A stretch of DNA of 64,000 nt from Paenibacillus amylolyticus (GTDB taxonomy: Bacteria > Bacillota > Bacilli > Paenibacillales > Paenibacillaceae), in contig NZ_BCNV01000001.1 of NCBI RefSeq assembly GCF_001570725.1, positions 1,612,001 through 1,676,000 on the forward strand, written 5' to 3'. Made by a program: the position numbers and the translations under genes. How positions within the stretch are numbered: position 1 is the first letter of the stretch; every line of letters starts with the position of its first letter. Positions 36,270 through 47,246 of the stretch are shown piece by piece. The notes under the pieces were generated by a model, which was not told the DNA's origin, did not search any database, and saw only the letters and a program-made list of their open reading frames with translations.

Positions 36270-37994
36270 TTATGAAGCTACGCCAATAACGCTGGTTCCA
36301 TTTTTCGTGATTTTGTACGTAATCACATCTCCGTTCCAGAAGTGGAACTTAAGGGTTACTTCGCCATCATTGGTTTCATTGAAGAAGTTTGGTTTCAGCT
36401 CAATCACATTACGATCGTAATCTGGGCTAAATGTATAGGAGAACTCTTTGAACGAAGTCCAGTTCTGTGGACCGGCGTTTTCTCCGTTTGCATATGTCGC
36501 TTCCATGGTAGCGAGTTGATTGCCGTTAAACGTAGTCGGAATAGCAAATGCACTGGTCGTTCCAGTCGCATCGCTCAACGTAGGTGTGTCATATTTAATG
36601 ATATTAAAGTTCCAGTCGGCACCTTGGTTGAATCCTGCTGTGAGTGTGGCATTTACACCTAAATCACCAGAGGCTGTCAATTTGGTTAACAGGTTGGATT
36701 TTAACGTAAGTACATCTTTTCTGATCGTATAGTCTTTACCTCTGACAAGAGGCGTAGTGCCGTTCTTCAAGGAATTGAATTTGTTGCCATTTAGATTAAG
36801 TTTTACTTTTTTATCTTGGATGGCTTCATTTTGTTTAAGATATACGAGGTCCGTTTCAGCTGTGGATGATCGACCAGTCCAGCTGGCTTGCATCGTATTG
36901 AATAATTCTTGGTCAGACCAAGTAAAGCTTGTACGTCCGAAATGCTGCCCATTGTCCCATAACATCGTTGCCATCTGTTTTTGACGCAGGTAATGTCCAA
37001 CAAATTCGAAGAATTTCAGCTTTTCACCTTGCTCAATGACACCTGTGTGCTGATCAAACCCAAGCAAGCCATACTCACCAACGATCACCGGGATGCCTTT
37101 AGCTGTAAAAGCGTTGTATACCCGATCGAATGTATCGGTAATGTCTTTTTGTACTTCTTCGTTATACGTGGTGTTACCTGCGATGTTCACACTGAATGGC
37201 CAGAACCCGTAGTAGTGAACGGTTGCAATAATATTGGTGTCATTCAATTTTTGAATGGTCTTATTCAGTTCATCCAGATCAGGTTGAGCAGAAGAGGTAT
37301 GCATCGTTGGAAGAACAAGCGGACGTGTCTCGTTGTTCCCACCCGAAGTTCTTACGATTTTGTGAAAAGAAGTATTCAACTCGTCCAGCATGCGATATCC
37401 AATTGCTGCATCGGTTGTGCCACCTTCAGAGAAACGTGGTTCGTTAACACTTTCAAACATGAGTTTATCGGATGCATTTTTGAATTTGTCCGCAATCTGA
37501 GTCCAAGCAGCGTTGTAACGTGCAAGCACGTTGTCATGGTCTTTCTCCATGTAACTGATCCAACGCCAGGAATCATGGTGAAGATTGATCATGACATAGA
37601 GATCGGCATCGAGGGCCCAGTTTACTACTTCTTGAACCCGATTCATGTAAGCGGCATCAATTGTATAGTCGGGTGCGTCACCGATGTGGGCTTCCCAGGT
37701 CACAGGGATACGGATACTGTTGTAGCCCTCACTTGCGATCGATTGAATCAGTTCCTTTGTAATGCGCGGATTGCCCCAGGCTGTCTCATCCTCACCCACG
37801 GCATCCAGAGAGTTACCCAGATTCCAGCCAGGCTCCATGGCGTTCACGTAGGCCTGCATTTTGCTTGGCGCAGCTGAGGTACTGGCTTGTTCACTATTGT
37901 CAGTTGCAGCGGAAGCCATGGCCGAAGAGAACAGAGACAGAATCATGGCAGTTACAAGTGTAAGAGAGAGGACCGGTTTACGGTTTTTTTTCAT
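36270..37994 (-). CDS. Secreted GH5 (subfamily 4-like) endo-beta-1,4-glucanase with CBM_X2-like and CBM46-like modules
   Basis: 574 residues. The signal peptide (KKNRK, hydrophobic 8-27, cut near ASA-A) is followed by a GH5 barrel (about 45-370) with GWNLGNSLDA, the acid/base Glu185 in SVNEP and the nucleophile Glu307 in VIVGEYG. C-terminal to it come an Ig-like X2 module (about 380-470; LNLNGN...L..G..YT....LTL....L) and a beta-sandwich (about 470-574) like CBM46. This trimodular plan is known from Bacillus Cel5B enzymes acting on cellulose, beta-glucan and xyloglucan. The start is ATG 37994 behind AAGGAG; the TTG three bases earlier is less well spaced. A cre lies about 125 bp upstream. Confidence 0.88.
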   Translation of the reverse strand: MKKNRKPVLSLTLVTAMILSLFSSAMASAATDNSEQASTSAAPSKMQAYVNAMEPGWNLGNSLDAVGEDETAWGNPRITKELIQSIASEGYNSIRIPVTWEAHIGDAPDYTIDAAYMNRVQEVVNWALDADLYVMINLHHDSWRWISYMEKDHDNVLARYNAAWTQIADKFKNASDKLMFESVNEPRFSEGGTTDAAIGYRMLDELNTSFHKIVRTSGGNNETRPLVLPTMHTSSAQPDLDELNKTIQKLNDTNIIATVHYYGFWPFSVNIAGNTTYNEEVQKDITDTFDRVYNAFTAKGIPVIVGEYGLLGFDQHTGVIEQGEKLKFFEFVGHYLRQKQMATMLWDNGQHFGRTSFTWSDQELFNTMQASWTGRSSTAETDLVYLKQNEAIQDKKVKLNLNGNKFNSLKNGTTPLVRGKDYTIRKDVLTLKSNLLTKLTASGDLGVNATLTAGFNQGADWNFNIIKYDTPTLSDATGTTSAFAIPTTFNGNQLATMEATYANGENAGPQNWTSFKEFSYTFSPDYDRNVIELKPNFFNETNDGEVTLKFHFWNGDVITYKITKNGTSVIGVAS

Positions 37995-38118
37995 CAATAT
38001 AATCTCCTTATAAGATAGAATGGTTGAACTTGAATAGCTGTTAAGCAGGATTGAAAATAATGCTCAACGCAAACAAAAAACGACTTGTTAATACTGGAAT
38101 CACCACCGATTTATGTAC

Positions 38119-38132
38119 TGAAAGCGTTTTCG
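38119..38132. promoter_or_regulatory. cre (CcpA site) upstream of the GH5 endoglucanase
   Basis: TGAAAGCGTTTTCG matches the cre consensus at 13 of 14 positions. It lies about 125 bp before the minus-strand start and just downstream of a possible minus-strand TATAGT -10 box, where CcpA could block elongation. Nothing else clear is visible in the 38000-38303 gap, apart from a short palindrome at 38208-38220. Confidence 0.6.
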
Positions 38133-38303
38133 TAATTTACTATATCATGATTAAATTTTGGACAGTACCAGCATAATTGGAATAAAAGTCATGTGATAAT
38201 CAGTGATTTAGTTCAACTAATAGATTGTGCAAAGATAATGATTTCATTGGAAATGAGATGATATAATTGCTCTTAACAAATAATCACCCTGGAGGGAAGT
38301 AAT

Positions 38304-39134
38304 ATGAAGCTGGATGCACATCAACATTTCTGGGAATACAATATCGCCGAGTATGGGTGGATTGGCGAAGAGATGAAAGCCATTCGTCAATCTTTTCTCC
38401 CACAAGATCTTGAACCTTTATTGGTCCAATCAGGACTGGATGGATGTATTGCGGTACAAGCCAGACAATCACTGACAGAAACGGAGTGGCTTCTGCAATT
38501 GGCAGACCGGGACGAGTGTATCAAAGGTGTTGTCGGATGGGTGGATCTTTGTTCGGATGATGTTCAAAATCAGCTTGAACTGCTCGCGTCCAATCCGTAT
38601 TTGAAGGGAGTACGTCATGTCGTACAGGATGAACCTGATCTTCAGTATGTATTGAGAAAAGACTTTCAGCGTGGTATTTCATCGCTCAAAGAGTATGATT
38701 TGGCCTATGATCTGTTGGTATCCAAGGAGCAACTGCCTTATGCTGTTGAACTGGTTAAGTCGTTTCCTGAACAGCGATTTGTACTTGATCATCTAGCCAA
38801 ACCCGACATCAAATCAGGTATGCTCTCACCATGGAAAGAATCACTTGAATCATTGGCCGCACAACCTAATGCGTACTGTAAGCTTTCAGGGATGGTGACG
38901 GAAGCAGATTGGGCAAATTGGACTCCGAGCGACTTTACAGCCTATCTGAATATCGCCATAGAAGCATTTGGAGCAGACCGGTTAATGTTTGGGTCCGATT
39001 GGCCAGTAAGCATTCTTGCGGCTTCGTATAATGATGTATGCGGTCTCATTACGACTCACATTAATGCCCTACCTATAGCAGATCAACAGATGATTCTTGG
39101 TGGTACATGTGCCACGTTTTATCAAATATCGTAG
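38304..39134 (+). CDS. Amidohydrolase-family lactonase-like protein (COG3618)
   Basis: A 276-residue TIM-barrel amidohydrolase. The metal-binding DAHQHFWEY is at residues 4-12, RHVVQDEPD at about 105, VLDHLAKPD in the middle, and the C-terminal MFGSDWPV carries the catalytic Asp. These are the marks of the COG3618 group, which includes L-rhamnono-, L-fucono- and 2-pyrone-4,6-dicarboxylate lactonases. In a window with rhamnose genes an aldonolactone substrate is plausible but unproved; the rha genes here use the phosphorylated route, not the lactone route. ATG 38304 follows GGAGGG. It is monocistronic. Confidence 0.8.
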   Translation: MKLDAHQHFWEYNIAEYGWIGEEMKAIRQSFLPQDLEPLLVQSGLDGCIAVQARQSLTETEWLLQLADRDECIKGVVGWVDLCSDDVQNQLELLASNPYLKGVRHVVQDEPDLQYVLRKDFQRGISSLKEYDLAYDLLVSKEQLPYAVELVKSFPEQRFVLDHLAKPDIKSGMLSPWKESLESLAAQPNAYCKLSGMVTEADWANWTPSDFTAYLNIAIEAFGADRLMFGSDWPVSILAASYNDVCGLITTHINALPIADQQMILGGTCATFYQIS

Positions 39135-39168
39135 TGGGCGCTCCATAGTTAAATCAGTTTCAAGAAGT

Positions 39169-39196
39169 TGACAACTGTTCTGATTCTTGCTAAAGT
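39169..39196 (+). promoter_or_regulatory. Promoter of the bglH leader
   Basis: TTGACA (39169-39174), a 16-bp spacer and TAAAGT (39191-39196), about 28 bases before the antiterminator element. Confidence 0.6.
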
Positions 39197-39223
39197 TTTA
39201 TCCAATCCGCATAATTGTGATCT

Positions 39224-39302
39224 GGGAATGTTACCGATATGGGCATAACCTGAGCTGGCTTGTTTACACGTAATCGTGTACCCAGGCTGGTTCGGGTTTT
39301 TT
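39224..39302 (+). promoter_or_regulatory. RAT antiterminator element (divergent) and terminator before bglH
   Basis: A RAT-like segment (39224-39250; GGGAATGTTACC and GGGCATAACC) overlaps the 5' arm of a terminator (AACC at 39247 pairing with GGTT near 39296, inner stem ACACG-taat-CGTGT, T run to 39302). This is the LicT/SacT-type arrangement: protein binding stabilises the RAT and prevents termination. It deviates from the two canonical RATs at 41375 and 42429. Confidence 0.7.
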
Positions 39303-39303
39303 G

Positions 39304-39493
39304 TATTTAAGTTGAACAAACGATTTTACACGGGACGACTGCGCGGCCAGAACAATCTTTCACTCGCTGTTATCCCCAGATTTTTTGATCCCCTTTTTAA
39401 AGGGGAAATCCGGTGATAAACGCGAACGCTCCGCTTCTTCAGATTTTTTCTGTCCTCTCCGTTTATGTGTAATCGTGTAGTTCAACTTAAATA
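39304..39493 (-). repeat. Interspersed palindromic repeat, copy R4 (reverse orientation) in the bglH leader
   Basis: 190 bp with ends TATTTAAGTTGAACAAAC and GTAGTTCAACTTAAATA, read on the minus strand relative to R1. It keeps the paired GACAGAA/TTCTG and ATCCGG/CCAGATTTTTT arms and the GTTATCCCC core. It begins right after the RAT terminator and ends 70 bp before bglH. Confidence 0.84.
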
Positions 39494-39532
39494 GTTTGTC
39501 TTTTTAATATTTCTTGTGATTTGAGCGGGTAG

Positions 39533-41005
<1,473 letters not shown>

Positions 41006-41064
41006 TTCATATTATTCTGAATTAAAATGGTCTTGTACGGCAATAAAACATCGGAAGTTTCATC

Positions 41065-41288
41065 TATATAAATTGAACTAAGCATTTCACAAAACGGAGA
41101 GGACAGAAAAAAGCTGGAGAAGTGAAGCTAAATGCTTTCTATGCAAAGCACTTCGTAAGCATAAACTCGCCTTTATCACCGGATTTTCCCTTTAAAAAGG
41201 GAATCAAAAATCTGGTGATAACAGCAATCGCAAGGTTGTTCTGTCATCGGAGTAGCTAGTGTAAATAATATCTAGTTCAATTTATATA
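41065..41288 (+). repeat. Interspersed palindromic repeat, copy R5 (long form)
   Basis: 224 bp with the clearest terminal repeats of the family (TATATAAATTGAACTAA and TAGTTCAATTTATATA). The central hairpin is TTATCACCGGATTTTCCC with its complement ending in AAAATCTGGTGATAA, and the extra segment of R1 is present. It lies between bglH and the licT promoter. Confidence 0.87.
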
Positions 41289-41316
41289 ACTATGGGACTT
41301 CCGTTTGTCCCCTCAT

Positions 41317-41353
41317 TGAAAGCGTTGACATATAGTCAGGTTCGCGCTATACT
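41317..41353 (+). promoter_or_regulatory. licT promoter with cre over the -35 box
   Basis: TTGACA (41325-41330), a 17-bp spacer and TATACT (41348-41353). A cre TGAAAGCGTTGACA (41317-41330, 13 of 14 matches) overlaps the -35 box. Confidence 0.78.
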
Positions 41354-41374
41354 TGACGCAAATATATCGTTTCT

Positions 41375-41467
41375 GGGATTGTTACTACACGAAGTAGGCA
41401 AAACCTAAGCACCAAAAAAAGCAGACCACCATGTCTTGTTTATTTTGTGATGCTTCAGGTTTTTTTT
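41375..41467 (+). promoter_or_regulatory. Canonical LicT RAT and terminator before licT
   Basis: RAT at 41375-41405 (GGGATTGTTACT, GTAGGCAAAACC), overlapping the terminator arm AACCTAAGCA (41402-41411), which pairs with TGCTTCAGGTT (41451-41461) before a run of T. Together they mean autoregulation of licT by antitermination. Confidence 0.85.
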
Positions 41468-41526
41468 GTATGCCCAAAAGACGATGTATAACTGCCAAGA
41501 GAGTGGAACGTGACGGGGGGATTGAA

Positions 41527-42357
41527 GTGAAAATAGCAAAGGTTATCAACAATAACGTCATTAGCATCTATCAAGCAGATGGAGCAGAGCTTGTGGTGAT
41601 GGGGCGTGGGATTGCCTTTAAGAAAAAGCCGGGGGATAAAGTAGACGAGACCCGCATCCAGAAAGTATTTGCATTGAAAAACAAACAAACATCCGATAAT
41701 TTCAAAATGCTGCTGCGCGAAGTTCCGATGGAACTGATTGAAATTGTGGAGGAGATCATCACGTATGCGCGTGAGAATCTGGGACGAAAGTTGAATGAGA
41801 ACATTTATGTATCCCTTACGGATCATATTAACTTTGCGATTGAACGTTATCGGGAAGGTGTGGAGATCAAGAACGCATTAATGTGGGAGATCAAGCAATT
41901 GTACAAGCCCGAGTTCGGACTTGGCCTGAGGACGCTGGAACAGATCAACACTCGAATGAATATAGAGCTTCCAACCGATGAAGCGGCTTATATTGCTCTT
42001 CATATTGTCAATGCAGAGATGAATGAAGAAGTCATTACGACGATGAACATTACGAAGTTTATCCAGCAAATTATTAATATAGCGAAATATCATTTCAAAA
42101 TGGAATTTGACGAGGATTCTCTCAGTTATTTTCGCTTCATCACACATCTGAAGTTCTTCTCTCAGCGTGTGCTCAGTGGTATGCATTACGACAACAACTA
42201 TGATCATTTCTACGACATGATTAAGGAGAAGCATCCAGATGCGGCAGCATGTACGGAGAAAATTGAGTTGTTTGTCAAAAAGGAATACAACCATGAACTG
42301 ACCAATGAAGAAAAATTGTATCTGACGGTTCATATCGAACGAGTGGTTAATCGATAA
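41527..42357 (+). CDS. licT: BglG/LicT-family transcription antiterminator
   Basis: A 276-residue antiterminator: an RNA-binding CAT domain (MKIAKVINNNVISIY...GRGIAFKKKPGD, residues 1-55), then PRD1 and PRD2. The four regulatory histidines fall at 100 (LTDHINFAI), 159 (IALHIVNAE), 207 (ITHLKFF) and 269 (LTVHIER), the same positions as in B. subtilis LicT. EII-dependent phosphorylation of PRD1 inactivates the protein and HPr-dependent phosphorylation of PRD2 activates it. The start is GTG 41527 behind GGGGGG; an in-frame ATG at 41431 lies inside the leader terminator and is rejected. It acts on RATs at 41375, 42429 and probably 39224. Confidence 0.93.
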   Translation: MKIAKVINNNVISIYQADGAELVVMGRGIAFKKKPGDKVDETRIQKVFALKNKQTSDNFKMLLREVPMELIEIVEEIITYARENLGRKLNENIYVSLTDHINFAIERYREGVEIKNALMWEIKQLYKPEFGLGLRTLEQINTRMNIELPTDEAAYIALHIVNAEMNEEVITTMNITKFIQQIINIAKYHFKMEFDEDSLSYFRFITHLKFFSQRVLSGMHYDNNYDHFYDMIKEKHPDAAACTEKIELFVKKEYNHELTNEEKLYLTVHIERVVNR

Positions 42358-42367
42358 TATTTAAATG

Positions 42368-42397
42368 TTGACAAAAATGGTTTAATTATAATAATAT
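42368..42397 (+). promoter_or_regulatory. bglP promoter
   Basis: TTGACA (42368-42373), an 18-bp spacer and TAATAT (42392-42397), starting 10 bp after the licT stop. No cre overlaps it. Confidence 0.65.
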
Positions 42398-42428
42398 GTG
42401 ATTAACAGGAATTGAATACGATTTAACT

Positions 42429-42514
42429 GGGATTGTTACTGGTTATGCAGGCAAAACCTAAGTCATGAGAAGGTCAGGACCATTGTGTCCCCTCACTCAA
42501 GGCTTAGGTTTTTT
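42429..42514 (+). promoter_or_regulatory. Canonical LicT RAT and terminator before bglP
   Basis: RAT at 42429-42459 (GGGATTGTTACTGG, ATGCAGGCAAAACC). It overlaps the terminator arm AACCTAAG (42455-42462), which pairs with CTTAGGTT (42503-42510), followed by TTTT. Confidence 0.9.
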
Positions 42515-42547
42515 GCGTGCAAAAAAATCGGTAAGAGGCCTGTTTGA

Positions 42548-44452
<1,905 letters not shown>

Positions 44453-44499
44453 AATAAGAATAGATACAAACTCGATACTTTAGAGTTTTCATGGTTCCG

Positions 44500-44528
44500 T
44501 TGACATGGTGGAATTGGAAAATTATAAT
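44500..44528 (+). promoter_or_regulatory. Promoter of the ABC-F leader
   Basis: TTGACA (44500-44505), exactly 17 bp, TATAAT (44523-44528): a consensus sigma-A promoter with the start near 44535. Confidence 0.88.
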
Positions 44529-44574
44529 TAGAATTGTACATCTATACATGATAATGAAAGGTGGATTATTGAAT

Positions 44575-44619
44575 ATGACACATGCGATGAGACTGCGTTT
44601 CCTTCCTTTGAATCGGTAA
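44575..44619 (+). CDS. Leader peptide 1 of the ABC-F gene
   Basis: A 14-residue ORF, MTHAMRLRFLPLNR, with AAAGGTGG about 11 bases upstream. It closely resembles the MTH-x-MRLRF-type leader peptides known before vmlR/vga-class ABC-F and erm-class genes, where an antibiotic-stalled ribosome controls attenuation. A hairpin region and a strong terminator follow (44733), so stalling here should allow readthrough. Confidence 0.8.
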   Translation: MTHAMRLRFLPLNR

Positions 44620-44732
44620 TTGAATACGTTCAAAGGCTCTGACTATTGCTTCAGAGTAAACGGGATCAGTCTGTCATATTCAAACATCTGACCTTAAAAT
44701 AAGTGTTATACTCGTTTTCTCGTTTACATTGA

Positions 44733-44759
44733 ATCACAGGCCTTTGCCTGTGATTTTTT
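44733..44759 (+). terminator. Attenuator terminator in the ABC-F leader
   Basis: ATCACAGGC (44733-44741) - CTTT - GCCTGTGAT (44746-44754), then T run. It sits 114 bases after leader ORF 1 and before the ABC-F gene, so it should end transcription by default. Confidence 0.88.
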
Positions 44760-44823
44760 GTTTTTCTTAAAACTTTTTTTAATTAGGTAAAGGGGTTCAA
44801 TACAGACTACAGGAGGTACCGCT

Positions 44824-44847
44824 ATGATGACGTTACTGTTCTATTGA
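44824..44847 (+). CDS. Leader peptide 2 of the ABC-F gene
   Basis: A 7-residue ORF, MMTLLFY, behind a near-perfect AGGAGGTACCGCT site. Its stop codon abuts hairpin A of the downstream translation attenuator. No independent gene would be this short; the Shine-Dalgarno strength and the position argue for a regulatory peptide. Confidence 0.7.
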   Translation: MMTLLFY

Positions 44848-44924
44848 TACGAGCTGGCACGATAAGCTCGTATCGATAGAAGCGTGCTTCGCTATCGATA
44901 CGAAATAAATCTTATTTCGGAGGT
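44846..44924 (+). promoter_or_regulatory. Translation attenuator with mutually exclusive hairpins
   Basis: Hairpin A: GATACGAGCT (44846-44855) with AGCTCGTATC (44865-44874). Hairpin B: TCGTATCGATAG (44868-44879) with CTATCGATACGA (44892-44903). Hairpin C: CGAAATAA (44901-44908) with TTATTTCG (44912-44919), whose 3' arm ends at the first G of the GGAGG of the ABC-F gene. B overlaps both A and C. Ribosome stalling at leader 2 would open A, form B and release C, exposing the Shine-Dalgarno, as in erm/cat attenuation. Confidence 0.75.
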
Positions 44925-44931
44925 AGCGAAT

Positions 44932-46401
44932 ATGGAAAAGATATGTTTTGAATTAGAACAGGTTGAGATGACCTATATGGATAAAGCAGTACTGAACATT
45001 GAGAGACTGGCCGTGCATCAACTGGATCGTATCGGTATAGTGGGTGGTAATGGTCAGGGTAAAAGTACGTTGTTGAAACTCATTGCAGGACAGATCCAGC
45101 CGACTGCCGGAAAGGTGAAAAGGTACGCGGAATTTGGCTATTTGGAACAAGTGGAACCACCCCAGGCTAATGGAAATCTGGAAGTTGACGGGGCTTTACT
45201 CAGTAAATTAGCCATACCTCAACATGACCAACTATGGAGTGGCGGAGAACAGACCCGTATGAAACTGGCTCAAATGTTCACTTATTACCACGAAGTATTG
45301 TTGCTGGATGAACCAACTACCCATCTGGATCAAGAGGGTATTACATTTTTGCTGGATGAATTGCGTTATTACTATGGGGCGCTTGTGCTGATCAGTCATG
45401 ATCGTGCGGTTCTGGATGAATTGGTGACCACGATCTGGGAAATCCATCAAGGTGAGGTTCACGTATATTCCGGTAACTATAGTGATTATCAGGCACAGAA
45501 GAGGCTGGAGCGTGAACAACAAAACCAGGCCCATGAACAATTCTCCAAGGAGAAAAGACGATTGGAGCTGGCCGCCCGGGAAAAGATGAAGAAAGCCGAG
45601 AAAATAACACAGGCTGGAAGCATGTCCAAAAAAGAATCCAAGGCAAAACCAAACCGAATGGTTGAAACGAAATCCAAAGGCACCAGTCAAAAAGCGGTAC
45701 ACCGTGCAGCTAAAGCGATTGAACAGCGTATGCAACAACTTCATGAGGTAAAAGCGGTACAAGAGGATCGGCCCGTTATCTTCCGTCAACCGAAGACATT
45801 GGAGCTGCATAACCGCTTTCCGATTATGGCAGATCGCCTTACGCTTGAGGTGGAAGGTAACGTATTGTTGGAGAGTGTAAGTTTTCAAATTCCATTAAAA
45901 CAAAAAATAGCGATAACTGGAGCCAATGGCAGCGGGAAAAGCACATTGCTTAACCATGTTTTCCATGCTGGAGATCACATCACGATGTCTCCAATAGCGA
46001 AGCTTGGTTATTTTCAGCAAATGAGCTATCGTTTTAAGACAAAAGAGACCGTATTACAATTTCTGAAAAATCGTTCGAGATATGAGGAATCAGAGCTGAG
46101 AAGTGCGTTGCACGCGATGCAGTTTACAGGAAATGACTTGCGGAAGAATGTTAGTACATTAAGTGGAGGGGAAGCGATTCGTCTTCAATTATGTCACTTG
46201 TTTCTTGGACAATATAACATTCTATTGTTGGATGAGCCGACGAATTTTCTTGATATGCATGCATTGGAAGCGTTGGAGCGTTTTATCAAGGCGTATGAGG
46301 GGACCATTCTGTATGTATCTCATGATCAGAGGTTTATTGAAAATACAGCGGATCAACAATTTCAGATTACAGATCGTCAATTGCTTCAGGTGAATATATA
46401 A
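44932..46401 (+). CDS. ARE-type ABC-F ribosomal protection protein (Vga/VmlR-like)
   Basis: 489 residues with two ABC domains and no membrane segment. ABC1 has GGNGQGKST, WSGGEQTRM and LLLDEPTTHLD. A long charged interdomain linker (about 180-300, with KEKRR, KKAEK, KSKGTSQKA) follows; this is the arm that enters the ribosome. ABC2 has GANGSGKST, LSGGEAIRL and LLLDEPTNFLD. Family members dislodge lincosamide, streptogramin A and pleuromutilin antibiotics from the ribosome. The start is ATG 44932, 8 bp after GGAGG; the longer frame from 44884 runs through the attenuator hairpins. The last codons (N-I-stop) lie in the terminal repeat of repeat remnant R6. Confidence 0.88.
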   Translation: MEKICFELEQVEMTYMDKAVLNIERLAVHQLDRIGIVGGNGQGKSTLLKLIAGQIQPTAGKVKRYAEFGYLEQVEPPQANGNLEVDGALLSKLAIPQHDQLWSGGEQTRMKLAQMFTYYHEVLLLDEPTTHLDQEGITFLLDELRYYYGALVLISHDRAVLDELVTTIWEIHQGEVHVYSGNYSDYQAQKRLEREQQNQAHEQFSKEKRRLELAAREKMKKAEKITQAGSMSKKESKAKPNRMVETKSKGTSQKAVHRAAKAIEQRMQQLHEVKAVQEDRPVIFRQPKTLELHNRFPIMADRLTLEVEGNVLLESVSFQIPLKQKIAITGANGSGKSTLLNHVFHAGDHITMSPIAKLGYFQQMSYRFKTKETVLQFLKNRSRYEESELRSALHAMQFTGNDLRKNVSTLSGGEAIRLQLCHLFLGQYNILLLDEPTNFLDMHALEALERFIKAYEGTILYVSHDQRFIENTADQQFQITDRQLLQVNI

Positions 46402-46450
46402 GTTGAACTAAAGAAGATTTACACGGATCACTCCGATGACAGAACAACCT
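46394..46450 (-). repeat. Interspersed palindromic repeat remnant R6 at the ABC-F stop codon
   Basis: The end ATATAAGTTGAACTAAAGAA, then ATTTACAC and CACTCCGATGACAGAACAACC, is the reverse complement of the right end of R1. The homology stops after about 57 bp. The TAA of ABC-F (46399-46401) falls inside the terminal repeat. Confidence 0.75.
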
Positions 46451-46470
46451 TAGAGGAAGAGAAGTAACGA

Positions 46471-46497
46471 AAACCGCCAAAGTGATTTTGGCGGTTT
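46471..46497. terminator. Bidirectional terminator between ABC-F and bioY
   Basis: AAACCGCCAAA - gtga - TTTTGGCGGTTT, between converging genes. Confidence 0.78.
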
Positions 46498-46543
46498 CGT
46501 CTTTTTCAAAGATAGGCAGATCGGATACCTTATGTAGCTTCTG

Positions 46544-47134
46544 TTAAGAATCCGCTTTTATAACCGTTGAATGCATGTTACCTGTGAGACGTTGAGGTGG
46601 AAATACCATACGTACAGGTGCAATGATGATGGCAGCAAATACAGCTTTGATCAGATCCCCTATAATGTAAGGATAAAACCCTTGAATCATAGCCTCAGGT
46701 AGGTCCATTTTGTATGCATAGGCAAGCCAAGGAACCCCGGATACATATACGAGCAGTGAACCAAACAGTTCAAATATGATAAAAGCGAGAATGAATCCTG
46801 TGACACCTTTGATGTTGATTCGTGCAAGCAGTAATCCAATTAATAATGCGGAGATCGGCCACATCATCACATATCCTCCGGTAGGTCCAAGAAGCACCGC
46901 AAGTCCTCCGGTCCCGTGCAGTAATGGGAAACCTAGAGCAGTGAGCAGAACAACCATGGTAACGCTTAGGAAACCATAAAGTGGACCAAGTAATCCTCCA
47001 GCCAGCATGACAGCCAAGGTCTGTAATGTTATCGGTACAGGGGAGAAGCCAATGGGAATGCTTATGTAACCAAAAAGTACTAAAATTGCGGCCATAAGTG
47101 CGCTAAATACAATGCCTCGCAAAGATAATTTCAT
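46544..47134 (-). CDS. bioY: BioY, biotin-binding S component of an ECF transporter
   Basis: A 196-residue membrane protein with about six helices. BioY signatures are visible: IPIGFSPVPITLQTLAVMLAGGLLGP, the conserved LGPTGGYVMMWP, and GVPWLAYA followed by the C-terminal YPYIIGDLIKA. It binds biotin and pairs with an EcfA/EcfT module. ATG 47134 follows GGAGAGGA. It is divergent from the two-gene EcfA/EcfA-T operon at 47247, with a BirA box in between, so the whole set is probably a biotin-repressed transporter. Confidence 0.93.
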   Translation of the reverse strand: MKLSLRGIVFSALMAAILVLFGYISIPIGFSPVPITLQTLAVMLAGGLLGPLYGFLSVTMVVLLTALGFPLLHGTGGLAVLLGPTGGYVMMWPISALLIGLLLARINIKGVTGFILAFIIFELFGSLLVYVSGVPWLAYAYKMDLPEAMIQGFYPYIIGDLIKAVFAAIIIAPVRMVFPPQRLTGNMHSTVIKADS

Positions 47135-47167
47135 GTTTGAACAATCCTCTCCATTTTGGTAATATGA

Positions 47168-47199
47168 TTGTTAACCAATTGAATAAATGTGGTTAACGA
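47168..47199. promoter_or_regulatory. BirA operator between bioY and the ECF genes
   Basis: TTGTTAACC (47168-47176), 14 bases, GGTTAACGA (47191-47199): the arm sequence and spacing of Bacillales BirA sites. Its central place between the divergent genes means one box can repress both when biotinyl-AMP is plentiful. Confidence 0.85.
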
Positions 47200-47246
47200 T
47201 TAGGATCGTACCACATAACAATAGAAAGGGAAAGGACTAATTTACA

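Noticed and set aside
36981..37877. 298-codon plus-strand frame over the GH5 endoglucanase
   Set aside because: Antisense to a gene with signal peptide and both catalytic glutamates; Cys/Val-rich shadow composition.
38208..38220. TTAGTTCAACTAA as a further repeat copy
   Set aside because: It looks like two fused element ends but has no other homology to the family, so it may be chance or an operator.
41431..41526. N-terminal extension of LicT starting at ATG 41431
   Set aside because: It lies inside the RAT terminator, has no ribosome binding site, and true LicT proteins begin MKIAKV, reached at GTG 41527.
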